From Gordius sp. MW1 (lineage: Eukaryota > Nematomorpha > Gordioida > Gordea > Gordiidae), in assembly GCA_964036665.1 (NCBI GenBank), contig OZ038533.1:19340575-19404574 (forward strand): a stretch of DNA of 64,000 nt. The letters run 5' to 3'. The translations under genes were made by a program, and so were the position numbers. Numbering within the stretch: position 1 is the first letter of the stretch; every line of letters begins with the position of its first letter. The notes beneath the pieces were generated by a model. The model was not told the DNA's origin. It saw only the letters and a program-made list of their open reading frames with translations, and did no database searches. Shown in pieces: positions 47,590 through 58,500 of this stretch.

Positions 47590-48838
47590 TGTCGTATATG
47601 TGAATACGTGAAAGAAGAGTAGTTTAATTTAGTATAACTTTTATTTGTATATCATTTTCTACAGATTATATAATTGCTATAATTAAATATTTTAATATTG
47701 TAAGCCAAAGCCGAGTTGGTAAAAACCATATGTTTTAATCTTTTTATTTTCTTTTGTCTTAAAAATTTGTTTTATTATACTGTAGGTCCCATCCCTGGCC
47801 CTTAATAAATCTTTATAATTAGATTATCATTATTTATAATAATGGTGATAGACGAAGGAGAACCCCAGGCCTCAATAAACCAAGGTTATTGAACAAAAAG
47901 AGTGAAGAAGGAATTCAATGCTGAAATCTAAGGTGGAAAAGGGATAATAAGAACTTATGTTGTTAATGCAATGAAAAAAGAAGTCAATGCTGAAATCTAA
48001 GGAGGAAAAGGGATAATAAGAACTTTTATGATATTAATTCAATGAAAAAAAACAAAATCCTATGAACCCCCATTTCAATATTAAATTATCTCATGATGTT
48101 GAAAGACATTTAGTTCACAGTGCAGGGATATTTTAAGGATAGGATTATTCCCCAAAATCCATAAATTATGTAACTCAGACGATCCCGTATGCCATGAACA
48201 CCCTAATTCTTTAAATGAAAAACCACATATCAATTCAATCCCTGCCACTAGCTAAAACCACATATCAATTCAACCCCTGCCACTAGCTTCCCCAAAACTC
48301 ACTTTTCCAAATCCACACCCTCAAACCCTCCATATTTCCCCTTTTGACAATTTTTACCCCATCTCACCTTCCCAGCTAACCCATTTTTGGAACTTGCATC
48401 CCCAGAACCCGCTTTACCGAGTCCACACCCTCGAACCCTCCATATTTCCCCTACTGACAATTTCCACCCCATCTCACCCTTACAGCTAGCCCACTTCAAG
48501 AGTTTATTGAATGTTACACATTGAGGAGCACATGAGAATGTTCAAGAACAAAAACAGAGGGAGCCTTCAATTTTTAAAGGGAAAAATGTCGTATATGTGA
48601 TTACGTGAAAGAAGAATAGTTTAATTTAGTTTTAACTTTTATTTGTATATCATTTTCTACAGATTATATTATTGCTATAATTAAATATTTTAATATTGTC
48701 CACAGCCGAGTTAGTAAAAACCATATGTTTTAATCTTTTTATGTTCATATGTCTTAAAAATTTGTTTTATTATACTGTATGTCCCATCCCTAGCCCTTAA
48801 TAAATCTTTTTCATTAGATTATCTTATTATTTTTAATA
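47590..48838 (+). mobile_element. TRIM-like element with two 252-bp LTRs
   Basis: Left LTR 47590-47841 and right LTR 48587-48838, both 252 bp, starting TGTCGTATATGTG and ending near AATA, flanked by an exact 5-bp duplication AAACT (47585-47589, 48839-48843). A TGG (47843, TGGTGATAGACGAAGG) two bases after the left LTR may be a primer-binding site, and the purine run AAAGGGAAAAA (48576-48586) abuts the right LTR as a polypurine tract. The 745-bp interior has no gag or pol. It is built from duplications: about 70 bp around 47920-48050 (AATGCTGAAATCTAAGG) and about 100 bp at 48287-48495 (ACCCTCCATATTTCCCC). Strand is taken from the tract positions. Confidence 0.85.
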
Positions 48839-48843
48839 AAACT

Positions 48844-50599
48844 TTTATTTATATATAGCTGAATAACACATCAAAAACTTCGCATTACAGTTTTTTTTCT
48901 AACTTTTTGAACTTCGAACAAATCATGTCCCAGGTCTTTGTAAAATACATGATTTAAAAGATGTATAAAAATTAAAAACTTTATCTTTTATTAACAATAA
49001 TTAGTGATCCTACCATTTTCTACAAAATATGTTTAAAATATCTTTTGGCAAAAATTTGAAATAAAACTTATGAAAAGTACAACTATCTTCTTACCCTAAT
49101 TTAAAGCAAGTAATAATTTAATCCTAATTTTCTAACTACTAAAAAATATACTTGATTTTAAAGGATGGAGGTAAATTCAAAGCAAGAAAGTGTATATAAA
49201 TTATTGACTTCAGTGGCGTACGCAAGGGGGTGGTTTTGGGGTTCAAACTCACCCCCCCCCCGCAGATGTCGGATTTCTTTTTCTAATATCGCATTATATA
49301 ATAACTATTATAAAATGAGTGTAACTTAATTAACTATGAGCACTTATATTCAACAACCATTAAGTATTTTTTTTTACGCGTTAATATATTTTCCCAGAAT
49401 ATTCCTTGTAATTATAAAACGTAAGCATTTAAATATGAATTCCTCGATCAATTTGAATACAAGAAGGCACAATATTTAATTTTGTGTCAAAAAAGTTAAT
49501 CATATAAAACAAGAACCTATTGATAGTAAGATATTTAAATGATTATAGTTAGATAATAATAGTTTTAGATTTAGTTCATGTGGATCAAAGACCTGCTATC
49601 TAAATTTGGCTGGACAAACTCACATGGATACTTAGTGGCGTAAATGCGGCCCCCCCCCCGATTTTTATGAAAAAAAATATTTCAGATCTAAAGTTTATAT
49701 TTTATAGTTGAGCAACGTAACTGACCAAGTAAGACACTCATTAATTGCTATGCAATTTATTGGAATTAGCTCCCACTCCAGATGAAGTTCTAGAGATATT
49801 ATAGCTGGGAAAAAGATTATTTGATAATGACTTTCTTTTTTTAGTTTTAATGTTGAAATAAAAATGGTATAAAAAAGGGCAAATCTATTTAATCTATTTT
49901 TTGACATAGTATTTCTTATATAAAAGCTAATAGGTAAAGAAGAGTTGTGATGTGGGGCAAAGATTACAATATTTTATAAGGGCGTCCCAGGGATTCTTTG
50001 GACGAAATCCTTCTATAATTTATTATCATTCGCGTTTCTGGCAAAACAATCAAAGAATTCGGAGGAAATATTATTTGGAAATTTGCCAAAACTTGTTTCT
50101 TGTCTAAAAACCGTTCATTTTCTTTGCAAAATAAAGTTTCTTAAGTTCAACATCATACAACTTAGCCTTAGGTTCGACTACTATTACTAAAGTTCCTGCT
50201 AACTGTCTGACTTGCTGAAGATCTAGGTCCTTTTTTTGCAATTACTTGCAGAATATATTCAGATTGTCGTAGATAAGTGAGCAAAGTTGCAGCTTCTGTT
50301 GCAACATCGTGATCATACCAGCTTGCTTTAATTTCTCTTTATTTGGTTTATCTTCCATTTCTGACTTCATGACGTTTTAAATGGGTTGACACTTTTATTA
50401 GCGATTCATGGGGAATTAGCTCCTACTATAGATGACGCTGCGAAAAAAATTTGAAATTATTATATAATGACTTTTTTTTATGTTTTATACTAGATTTTAT
50501 AATTTTGATGTTGAAATAAAAATGTTAGAAAAAATATTTGGAAATTTTTCCCACCCTCGGAGAAAATTCTACGCGCCTGTGGATGCTACATTGTATATC
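48844..50599. other. Spacer with low-copy repeats, no gene seen
   Basis: AT-rich.  GTGGCGTACGCAAGGGGG at 49211 and a C-tract at 49250 look like a family-E-subtype fragment; CATTAATTGCTATGCAATTT occurs at 49738. Confidence 0.4.
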
Positions 50600-50764
50600 C
50601 ATGGTCGTAGCCAGGTTTTGGATTGGGAGAGGGGAAACGTTTAAAAGTTCAATTAGGGGGGGAGGGGGGGCAAATCATAATTTTTTTAATTTTTAAGGGT
50701 ATTTGCATTGACATTTTTTTTGTCATTTAGGGGGGGGGGGGGCGGCCCCCTGGCTACGCCCATG
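50600..50764. mobile_element. hAT-like MITE, family E
   Basis: CATGGTCGTAGCCAGG to CTGGCTACGCCCATG, G-tract interior; weak duplication TGTATATC / TATAGATC. Confidence 0.75.
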
Positions 50765-51511
50765 TATAGATCTTTAATCAAATTGCATAAAAAAATTTTC
50801 CTATAAATATTTTCAATATTCGAATAAAAAATTTGAACCCCCCCCCCTCCCCCAAAAAAATAAATAAAATCCTGCGTACGCCCCTGATTGACTTTAACTA
50901 CCAATGCTTATTTCATGAATAAGTATTTGACGTCCTTTTCTCTAATCTTGGCCTTCGTCCTACCCTAGATTTGATTAAGCCTAGTTTAAGAATTCATTTA
51001 AATTTTTGCAATTTACCCTTAAAAAATATGTTAATTTTATTCTATTATAGCGATTTGTGTTTAATGAGTCGCGTTAGATTAAAAAAATTAGTAGAATAAA
51101 AATAGGCTCAGGGACTTATTATCAAGAACTATATAATAGGAAAATTTTGAGAAAGATTACAGCAAGATGAAGTAAATTTTATAAAAATGCTTAGTGCAGT
51201 GAAGGATTAATGATAAGTAGAAAAAAGCACTTACATTACATTTTCCCTTCGACGAATGTAAGAAGAAGATAAAACATATCATTTATACAACGCTCTGTTT
51301 GTCTTATTATATTATAATTGTACTATTTCAAACGAATTGAATTATAATCAGATATCTATCAATTGACTAATTTTACTAAAATTTATTTTATCAGTTTTGT
51401 AATCAATTTTTTTTTTTTTTTTGAATTGACATACTTTTTAAAAAAAAGTATTAAATATAAAGTGGATTTAATACAAAGATACAAGAACGAAAATATTTAT
51501 AAAAAGAATGA

Positions 51512-52744
51512 TTAAAACACATTATCCGTTTCTTCATCTTTAAGAATGGGCATTGAATCCATCAAAGAATAAAAATTGGAATTAGCAATCGCAATGGCAA
51601 TTGATTGTCTTAGTAAGAAACTATTCGATATTTTAGAAGGGGGCGAGCGTTTATTGAGTTCTTTAAAAAAATTTAATGCGCTCTTTCCGAACGTCCCTGA
51701 GCACGACGAGACGATAGGAATAAAAACGGAGGATTCCGATAAAGCTGAGTATTTTAAGGATTTGCGATGCTCTGCCGATCCTAGGGGGTTGTGAGTTTCG
51801 TTGGAGGGGGCAAACAGGTCAATACAGGTGTAGTCCCATTTTAAGAAAAAGCCTTTGTCCCATGGGATAAGTGATGAACCGTCAGGACGCATCCGCCCTT
51901 CGAGAGAGGGATCTGACGGTTCAAGGATGGAAGGAACTTTTGCCCGTTTGAGGGCAGCTTGAAGCAGTGTATTTATTTTTTGGTGCCTACTATACCGGCT
52001 TTTGTTAAATTTACAATGCAGAGGGTGACGCGCTTCCTCATCTACAAGTGAATTACAAAGCCGGCAGGGGTATGGGGACGTGTATTTACAGCCCAAGCGG
52101 AGGGCTATGTTGAAGGACAGGGTAGGATTCTCTAAAAACATTCCCGAAAACTTACTAGGGTAAGCTTCAAGCCATTCATGACCAGATTGGTCGAAAGCCA
52201 ATGACCTAAGATTGCAATGCTGTTTGGCGTCGCATGTCGAGAGAAGGTAAGCAACGGACCGCGACACCAAACTTGCATCCAAATCTTTTTGGGCATATGA
52301 TTGTGGTATGTCAACTCCTAAATTGACATTCTCATTCCATAGAGATAAGGCTTGATTGATAGAGGGGTTGAGTGAGAAAGGGACAAGTTCGTTAATAGAT
52401 TGTTTAAAAGAAAGGGAGGAGGAAATAAAGGCGGCTAAGGAAATCGCGGTTGGGGAACGAATACCTAGACCGCCAGATTTTGTGGGAAGAGTGGCTTGAA
52501 GCCAAGTATTCGTGTTAAAAGAAATATTTAAAATTAATTCAAGTGTGGATTTAAAAAAGTGTTCATAATTGTGTAAGACATCTTTAAATAAAAAAGCTTG
52601 CGTGGAGCGGAAGCAGAATAAAATTTTGCTAATGTTGTAATAATTTTTTATAATGTAAAAGGAATGATGAGAGGGCATAGATTTAAAAATGTCTAATTTG
52701 GTTTTTAGAGAAGAAAGGTTTTTGTCTAAAAACTTTTGAGGCAC
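51512..52744 (-). CDS. REL element thumb, CCHC and endonuclease
   Basis: 410 residues. Begins PQKFLDKNLSSLKTKLDIF, then KSGGLGIRSPTAISLAAF, the CCHC knuckle CRLCNSLVDEEARHPLHC, and endonuclease RMRPDGSSLIPWDKGFFLKW followed by DYTCID. Clearly homologous to 31680-32897 throughout. Confidence 0.93.
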   Translation of the reverse strand: MPQKFLDKNLSSLKTKLDIFKSMPSHHSFYIIKNYYNISKILFCFRSTQAFLFKDVLHNYEHFFKSTLELILNISFNTNTWLQATLPTKSGGLGIRSPTAISLAAFISSSLSFKQSINELVPFSLNPSINQALSLWNENVNLGVDIPQSYAQKDLDASLVSRSVAYLLSTCDAKQHCNLRSLAFDQSGHEWLEAYPSKFSGMFLENPTLSFNIALRLGCKYTSPYPCRLCNSLVDEEARHPLHCKFNKSRYSRHQKINTLLQAALKRAKVPSILEPSDPSLEGRMRPDGSSLIPWDKGFFLKWDYTCIDLFAPSNETHNPLGSAEHRKSLKYSALSESSVFIPIVSSCSGTFGKSALNFFKELNKRSPPSKISNSFLLRQSIAIAIANSNFYSLMDSMPILKDEETDNVF

Positions 52745-54234
52745 TCAGGGCCCCCGATAGGTGCGCCTAAAACATACATATTGTCTTTATTAATTTTGGC
52801 AAAGTCAAAAAACTTTGGGTGAATATTATCCAAGTCAGAATATATTTCACTTTTAGAGGCATTTAAACATAAGTTTAATGTGGGGAAAAAAGCATGTATT
52901 ACATCTAGTGCTTGGACTAGGTTGTCAGGGGTGCCAACAAGAGTGGCGTCATCTAAATACCAGACATTGAGGGTGAGTTTACAATGTTTGTTAATTTCGT
53001 TAATTAGGTGATTTATAGCCAAGCAGAATAAAGGGGGGCCTAGGGGGTCACCTTCTTGGATCCCTTGTGCGGATTTAAGGAAGAATTCTCCAAATTTCAA
53101 AATCGAAGGACATCCGTAACTTGAAATGATGTAGTTGGTGTATTGGGGAAATATCTTGATAAAATCGTTAATGAAGGCTGTGCGGCGAATGCTATTGAAA
53201 GCATTTTTAAAATCCAGTTTTATAAAGGAGTCACCCAGAGGCAGGTGTTCCAGGGCTAAGCGTGCGGCATGGGTAGCTATCTCGCACCCTCCTTTGACCC
53301 CAAAGCCTAGTTGATGCGGAATTAAAGTAGGGGACAATATGGGTTTGATCGCCGAACAAATTAATTTAGAAATAATTCTTCGAAAGACACCGCCGATAGC
53401 GATAGGCCTGGCTGAATTGTCGGCCTTTCTTATAGCTAAAAGCTTAACGCCAAAGACTATGGGTGTTATTTCTTTAGGTATACTCCCATTGACTAAAAGG
53501 TTACAAAATTTGGTGAGTAAGTCTAGTAAGATGGAGGAGTTATTATTATCAATTGTTATAAGATCTTTTAAAAAAATTGGTTTTATGCCGTCGAGACCAC
53601 CTGCAGAATCCATAGGAAAGGATAAGATGGCATCTCGAATGTCTGATGACTTAAAAGCAATATCTGAAGGTTGCGAGGGCGATAGGTAAGTTGACGATAG
53701 ACTCTGGGGATGCTTGAGAACCATTTCTTCATATGATTTCTGTGAAGGACTCAAAAATGAATTGTCTTCTTCAAGGTATCTCATTGCACTCTTGATGTTG
53801 AATGAGTGAATTTTCCTAGAGATTATATTCGCTTTTTGTTTGGGGGTTAATATTTGGGATTCCTTTCTATCCATGTTATATGCAGGAGGGCTGTTTTGAC
53901 TGTCAAAATTTAAAACTGATTGTTTAATATTATGAGTGATATTTGCTTCCTTGTCTTGAGGAATGGATAAAATGTAAAAAGAGAATTTAAATAATTTCTC
54001 CCAATAGGATAGGTTCTGAGGGAGAGAAATAAAATTGTTAAGTAAGTTTATTAAAAATTGTTGCATGCATGTTCGGGCCCCCCTTGAAATTCTGGATATA
54101 GTTGGTGGGAATGCCTGAGATAAAAAGGCTCTGCTCCATGTCATGTACATTTTTTTCATTTGTGGTATAGTAGGATTGATGAGGTATAATATTAGGAATA
54201 TCTGCACCAGAAGGGCTGAAATTAATATTATCAT
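52726..54234 (-). CDS. REL element reverse transcriptase
   Basis: 502-residue frame. RT motifs in order: AGGLDGIKPIFLKDL, KLLAIRKADNSARPIAIGG, FIKLDFKNAFNSIRR (first catalytic Asp), QGIQEGDPLGPPLFCLAI, and NVWYLDDATLVG (YLDD, about 52947-52962). It ends VLGAPIGGPECLKSF at a stop where the next frame takes over. The first part overlaps the zinc segment frame, so the true start is not its own Met. Confidence 0.93.
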   Translation of the reverse strand: MIILISALLVQIFLILYLINPTIPQMKKMYMTWSRAFLSQAFPPTISRISRGARTCMQQFLINLLNNFISLPQNLSYWEKLFKFSFYILSIPQDKEANITHNIKQSVLNFDSQNSPPAYNMDRKESQILTPKQKANIISRKIHSFNIKSAMRYLEEDNSFLSPSQKSYEEMVLKHPQSLSSTYLSPSQPSDIAFKSSDIRDAILSFPMDSAGGLDGIKPIFLKDLITIDNNNSSILLDLLTKFCNLLVNGSIPKEITPIVFGVKLLAIRKADNSARPIAIGGVFRRIISKLICSAIKPILSPTLIPHQLGFGVKGGCEIATHAARLALEHLPLGDSFIKLDFKNAFNSIRRTAFINDFIKIFPQYTNYIISSYGCPSILKFGEFFLKSAQGIQEGDPLGPPLFCLAINHLINEINKHCKLTLNVWYLDDATLVGTPDNLVQALDVIHAFFPTLNLCLNASKSEIYSDLDNIHPKFFDFAKINKDNMYVLGAPIGGPECLKSF

Positions 54235-54394
54235 CCAATATTAAGGTAGATGGTGGACATATAGTGTTTGGGGGAGCGAGCTTACCTGAGGAGGGGCATT
54301 TATTTTTAACAGGGCCATGTTGTAAAAAACAATTCTTTTTGTTTAATGAGATATTTCTGGAACACAAGGGGCATAGAGCTTTTAAAAGGACCAT
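54038..54394 (-). CDS. REL element N-terminal zinc-finger segment
   Basis: 118 residues opening MVLLKALCPLCSRN, with a later HGPVKNKCPSSGK; together a C-x2-C ... H ... C DNA-binding motif. The start is the first ATG. The frame is left near its end for that of 54234-52726, where RGARTCMQQFLINLLN continues the protein. Confidence 0.75.
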   Translation of the reverse strand: MVLLKALCPLCSRNISLNKKNCFLQHGPVKNKCPSSGKLAPPNTICPPSTLILDDNINFSPSGADIPNIIPHQSYYTTNEKNVHDMEQSLFISGIPTNYIQNFKGGPNMHATIFNKLT

Positions 54395-55290
54395 TTAATA
54401 TGTATTAGAATTTTATCTCAGACAAAAAAAAATACATTCAGGTCTACACTGATGATTTATTGTAAGATTCTGAGTTATTAAGTATGTTGGAAAGATGGTA
54501 TGTAGTAGGGAATAATTAGTGATATCATTAGTAAAATTGCTTTAATTATGTGTGTAGATATATAATTTAGGGATAAAAGTACGTGTTGCTGAATTTGTAG
54601 AGAACCTTGTTTATTATAAACATGATTATTAATATACCCATGGGTTATACTTTAATTATGGGTACAGGTAAAGAAAAAGTAATTGTAAATAAATATTTAC
54701 TAAGAATAATACTATGTGAACTTTGGCCATAAGAATTAGAAGTTCCTGGAATTGAACGTATAGGTGTGTGTGAATTTGTAATAAGGTGATATTTGTATGC
54801 ACCAAATATAAGAAATATCCACCTTTAGATTTTTGGCCAATTATAAAAGAATGTCTTTCCAAAAGAATAGTTAGGTGTCTGTCTTGGTTATTCCACAAAC
54901 TTGGTTGTAAAGAAAGCATGAAAACATTATATTAGATTAATCTCTCAGTTTCATGACTGTGTAAAGTTTTGTAATTGTGAATATGTAAATTGCAAGAGAT
55001 ATAGAAATGTATAATAGTGTTTTAAATTCTCGCATTGCTTCTGTATATGCTTCTATATTAGTCTTGCTAGGGAATAAGGATGAGGGGATAAATGTGATGT
55101 AGATAAGTTGGAAAATATTGAAAAGTTATATTGTTATTTAAAGCATATTAATCTTTAAACTTAGAATAGTGCTAAAATAAACTAATTTTAGTTGTACGTG
55201 GGCTAAGTTGTGCAGAGCTTTCAAGAATATATAATTTTGTATTGGTTATATTGATTTCAATTTGGCAGAACAGCTGTTCTTAGAAAGGTA
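54395..55290. other. REL 5' flank and spacer
   Basis: Probably includes the retroelement's 5' UTR. AGTTTTGTAAT occurs at 54965-54975 and again at 51393-51403 beside the poly(A), a possible but weak target duplication. No gene recognised. Confidence 0.4.
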
Positions 55291-55294
55291 TCGT

Positions 55295-55525
55295 TTCAAA
55301 ATGTCACAGTCCAAAATGCAACAAAGCCACATCGTGAGATTCGCGAATATCGTGAGATTCGCAATTACTCATTGCGCAAGCGCATAATTTCCATTGGGTA
55401 GTGTTTTAGGTCAGCGTTTTAGGTTAGGGGTTGGGTTAGGATTAGATGTACATCAAATTCCCTCCCCATTTGAGATTTAATTTTTCGTGATATTCGTGTG
55501 ACATTTTGGACTGTGACATTTTGAA
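55295..55525. mobile_element. MITE with CAAAATGTCACAGTCC ends
   Basis: 231 bp with 24-bp inverted ends (TTCAAAATGTCACAGTCC and onward). Core 55405-55485 (TTAGGTCAGCGTTTTAGGTT, ATTAGATGTACATCAAATTC, CTCCCCATTTGAGATTTAAT) matches, inverted, the core of the MITE at 14262-14518 whose ends are unrelated. It lies just upstream of the BLTP3-like start. Confidence 0.75.
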
Positions 55526-55564
55526 CCCAAGAAGCTGTGAAACATATGAGATCAGACGGCTAGA

Positions 55565-58500
55565 ATGGCATTTATAAAAAATCAAATTATTAAGAGACTG
55601 GAAAAGTTTATTTAGATAAAAATTATAAGGAATTATAATAATTTAGGTTTATTAAAAACTTATCGTCAGATATGTTGTCGATAAGTTTGGTTAAAGGGGA
55701 AGCCAAATTATCTGATGTTAAAATAGATGAGATTGCACTTATGGATATGTTAAAATTGCCACGATTTATCACATTAAATAGTGCAATTTGCAATGAAGTC
55801 TTCATAAAAGTATGCCAAATTAATTTCTTGTTACCTTTTTTGATTTTAATAAAGATTCCTTGGACAAAGTTGAAGAGTGATCCAATTTATTTGGTAATGA
55901 TTTCAGAATTCATTCAAATGGTGTGGTTTTGTAAAAAAATATTATTATTTTTGTTTACACATTTTATAAAGTAATGAATGCTTAAAATATTTAAGAATGA
56001 TTCTTATAAATTGAATCAGGCATATATTAACCCATTTATGTTGGACACTTATTTAAAAGTCTTTTCTTTTGCGAAAAAAGGAAGCCCATTAATTAGTAAA
56101 CATAATAAAAATAGTTCACAAGGTTAATCACATCTTAGCTTTTAAAAAACTCAATTTAATAATATCAAAATCCTTAAGTATGCAAATTTCTTGTTAGTCT
56201 TTAATGGGGTTAAAATGCTTACCCTCATTAGTAATTCTTGTATATTGCCAAAAGGCTTCTGCTAGACTTAAACAAAAGTCCTCTGAAAAATGTTTATCTC
56301 AACATTTGTTGATTAAGCATAAATTTATAAAAAATACTTGCTCTCCAAATGACAGGTAGTGTTGTATCACTTTTAATACTTAGGACCTTAATTTTATTTT
56401 GCTTGAAAAACTATCTAAATCATTTTTAATATATAATAAATAGGCTATTTTTTTTATAATAAAAAATTTGCTTTGTGGATACTTCATTTAATTTAATAAT
56501 GACTATTTTCTGCTTAATCACTTATTTTCAAACCAATAAGTTTTGGATATTTAAAGTTTAATTTTTTTGCAAATAGCTCTACATAGATATGTTTTTTTTT
56601 GGTATAGAATTAATTCTTTATATGTAGTTTTAAGATTTACTATAAATTATTGTAACTTTGAGTTGAAATCAACGTTTTTGTTACAGCCATACCAATGTTG
56701 CCTTATTCATTTCTCTCAATTTGAGCTCATACTTAAAACAATTTTATTTTATACTTAATGATTATAAAGCAAATCTCTAGAATTTTAGATATTGAATTTA
56801 CTTCTTATGCGTTATATGAAATATAATATTTAAAAGATATAAAATTTATTGATACTTTTATATTAAATTTGACTTTAAAAATATATTTTTTTTTAATTTA
56901 AATTATTGGTCATTATATTTTAAGGCATTTGATTGTGTCGAGGTCAAAATAAGTTTGGATCAAGGCAGTGATACTTCCAAAAATATTGTAGACTCCCTTA
57001 TGGAATCAGCGTAAGTGTATCACAATCATAAATATTTTTTTGAATTCATATTGGCTTATATGTAATTATGACTTAAATTTTTTCAAAAACAACCAGTGTT
57101 ATTATTTGTCAAAATTTATATTTATAGAATTTTATCATATATATGAGCCTTATAAGTCATTAGATTTTTAATTCATTTGTTTCTCTTTGATATTTATTTT
57201 TGCTTATTAACACTTACTCTCTATTCAATATTTATATAGATGTTATATCAAAATCAATAAACTATTTACTGCCTTTTATTGCTTAACAAAAACATTTATG
57301 CAATTCTATAGTTTTCTTAAAATATTATGTCTTAAATGAATGCAGTTAAAACTTAAAACAACATCGTTTGAGAAAAAATAGAAAGTTAGTTTCTATAACA
57401 TTATAATTTGCAACTATTTTCACAAAATTTGGATAAATTGTAATAAATTCCCTCGTAAAAATTTATTTTAGCAACAACATGCAGAACATGAATATTGACC
57501 CGAACAATGCAATGTCAACTGGCTCGGGAGGTTTAATAGATAAAATAATAGAAGGTGTCAAAATATCAATAAACACCCTACTAGTCACAGTGATATCCTA
57601 CAATTTTAAAGCCATCATCGAAGTATTATTAAATTTTCATTTTTTTCTAGTTTTTTCTGATTAGTTTTGTTAAAATGTAAAAAAAAATATGTAAAATTTT
57701 ATGGGATTTTAATGCAAATTTTTGTTTTTGTTTTGCCAAAGATTACCTCGGTTATTATACAAAGCACAAGCCCTTCGTGGAAACCGGCGGGTTTGAAATT
57801 TAGCCGTATTTCGATGAAAGAATTGGGAACTTATATACACTTCAAAGGTCAATATTGGAATCTTATTTTTATTGCATTTATTTGAATTTATTTATTTATT
57901 TTAATTTTGTTTGATTTTAGAAATTCAGTGGTCCAATATGAGAGTAGAGGTTCGAATTATAAAGCAGAATAGCGAATCACCGTTGAAAATAATCACTAAT
58001 CAAACCAAGCTTAGGGTCACGACGCAAAAATTTTTACCAGGTTTTTTATTTGACCATCTTTAAAGTATTTAATAATGGAAAAACGGATTAGCCTTAAATA
58101 CTATTACTTAATATTAGTGCTGTAAACAAACGCGTTCAATTTGAACGCGTTCACGGAACGCGTTCAAATTTTGTGAACGCGTTCATGAACGGCGTTCTTT
58201 TATTTTTTGGTGAACTTTGAACGTGAACGCGTTCCTTTTTTTGATGAACGCGTTCATATTTAACGTTCGTTCAATTTTAAAAATCCTTTTTTATTTTTAT
58301 TTATTTAAAAATTAATGTTAATCCGAATTTTTAACAAAAAGTCATATTTTTTTTAATCAGCTGTTTTTCCTGTTTCCTATTACCAATTCCGAAATACTTT
58401 TAACAACATACTATAAACATAAAGTGCAAAAGAAGATAAGATTAAAGTTAATTAATTATTATTAATTATAGTTTAATTTATAGGTTAAATAGACAATCAT

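Larger units (their letters stand above)
51407..54394 (-). mobile_element. REL-type non-LTR retrotransposon, near intact
   Basis: Three consecutive minus-strand frames (54394-54038, 54234-52726, 52744-51512) and a 16-nt poly(A) on minus (T run 51407-51422) form a retroelement of about 1,000 codons. Order: N-terminal zinc motif, RT with YLDD, CCHC knuckle, restriction-like endonuclease. Only two frame changes separate it from continuity, one between about 54100 and 54234 and one at 52726-52744 next to a T/A homopolymer. Domain order places it near the R2/NeSL/CRE group of REL elements; the exact clade is not assigned. The 5' end is uncertain. Sister copies lie on the other strand at 30.1-33.0 kb. 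Confidence 0.92.
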
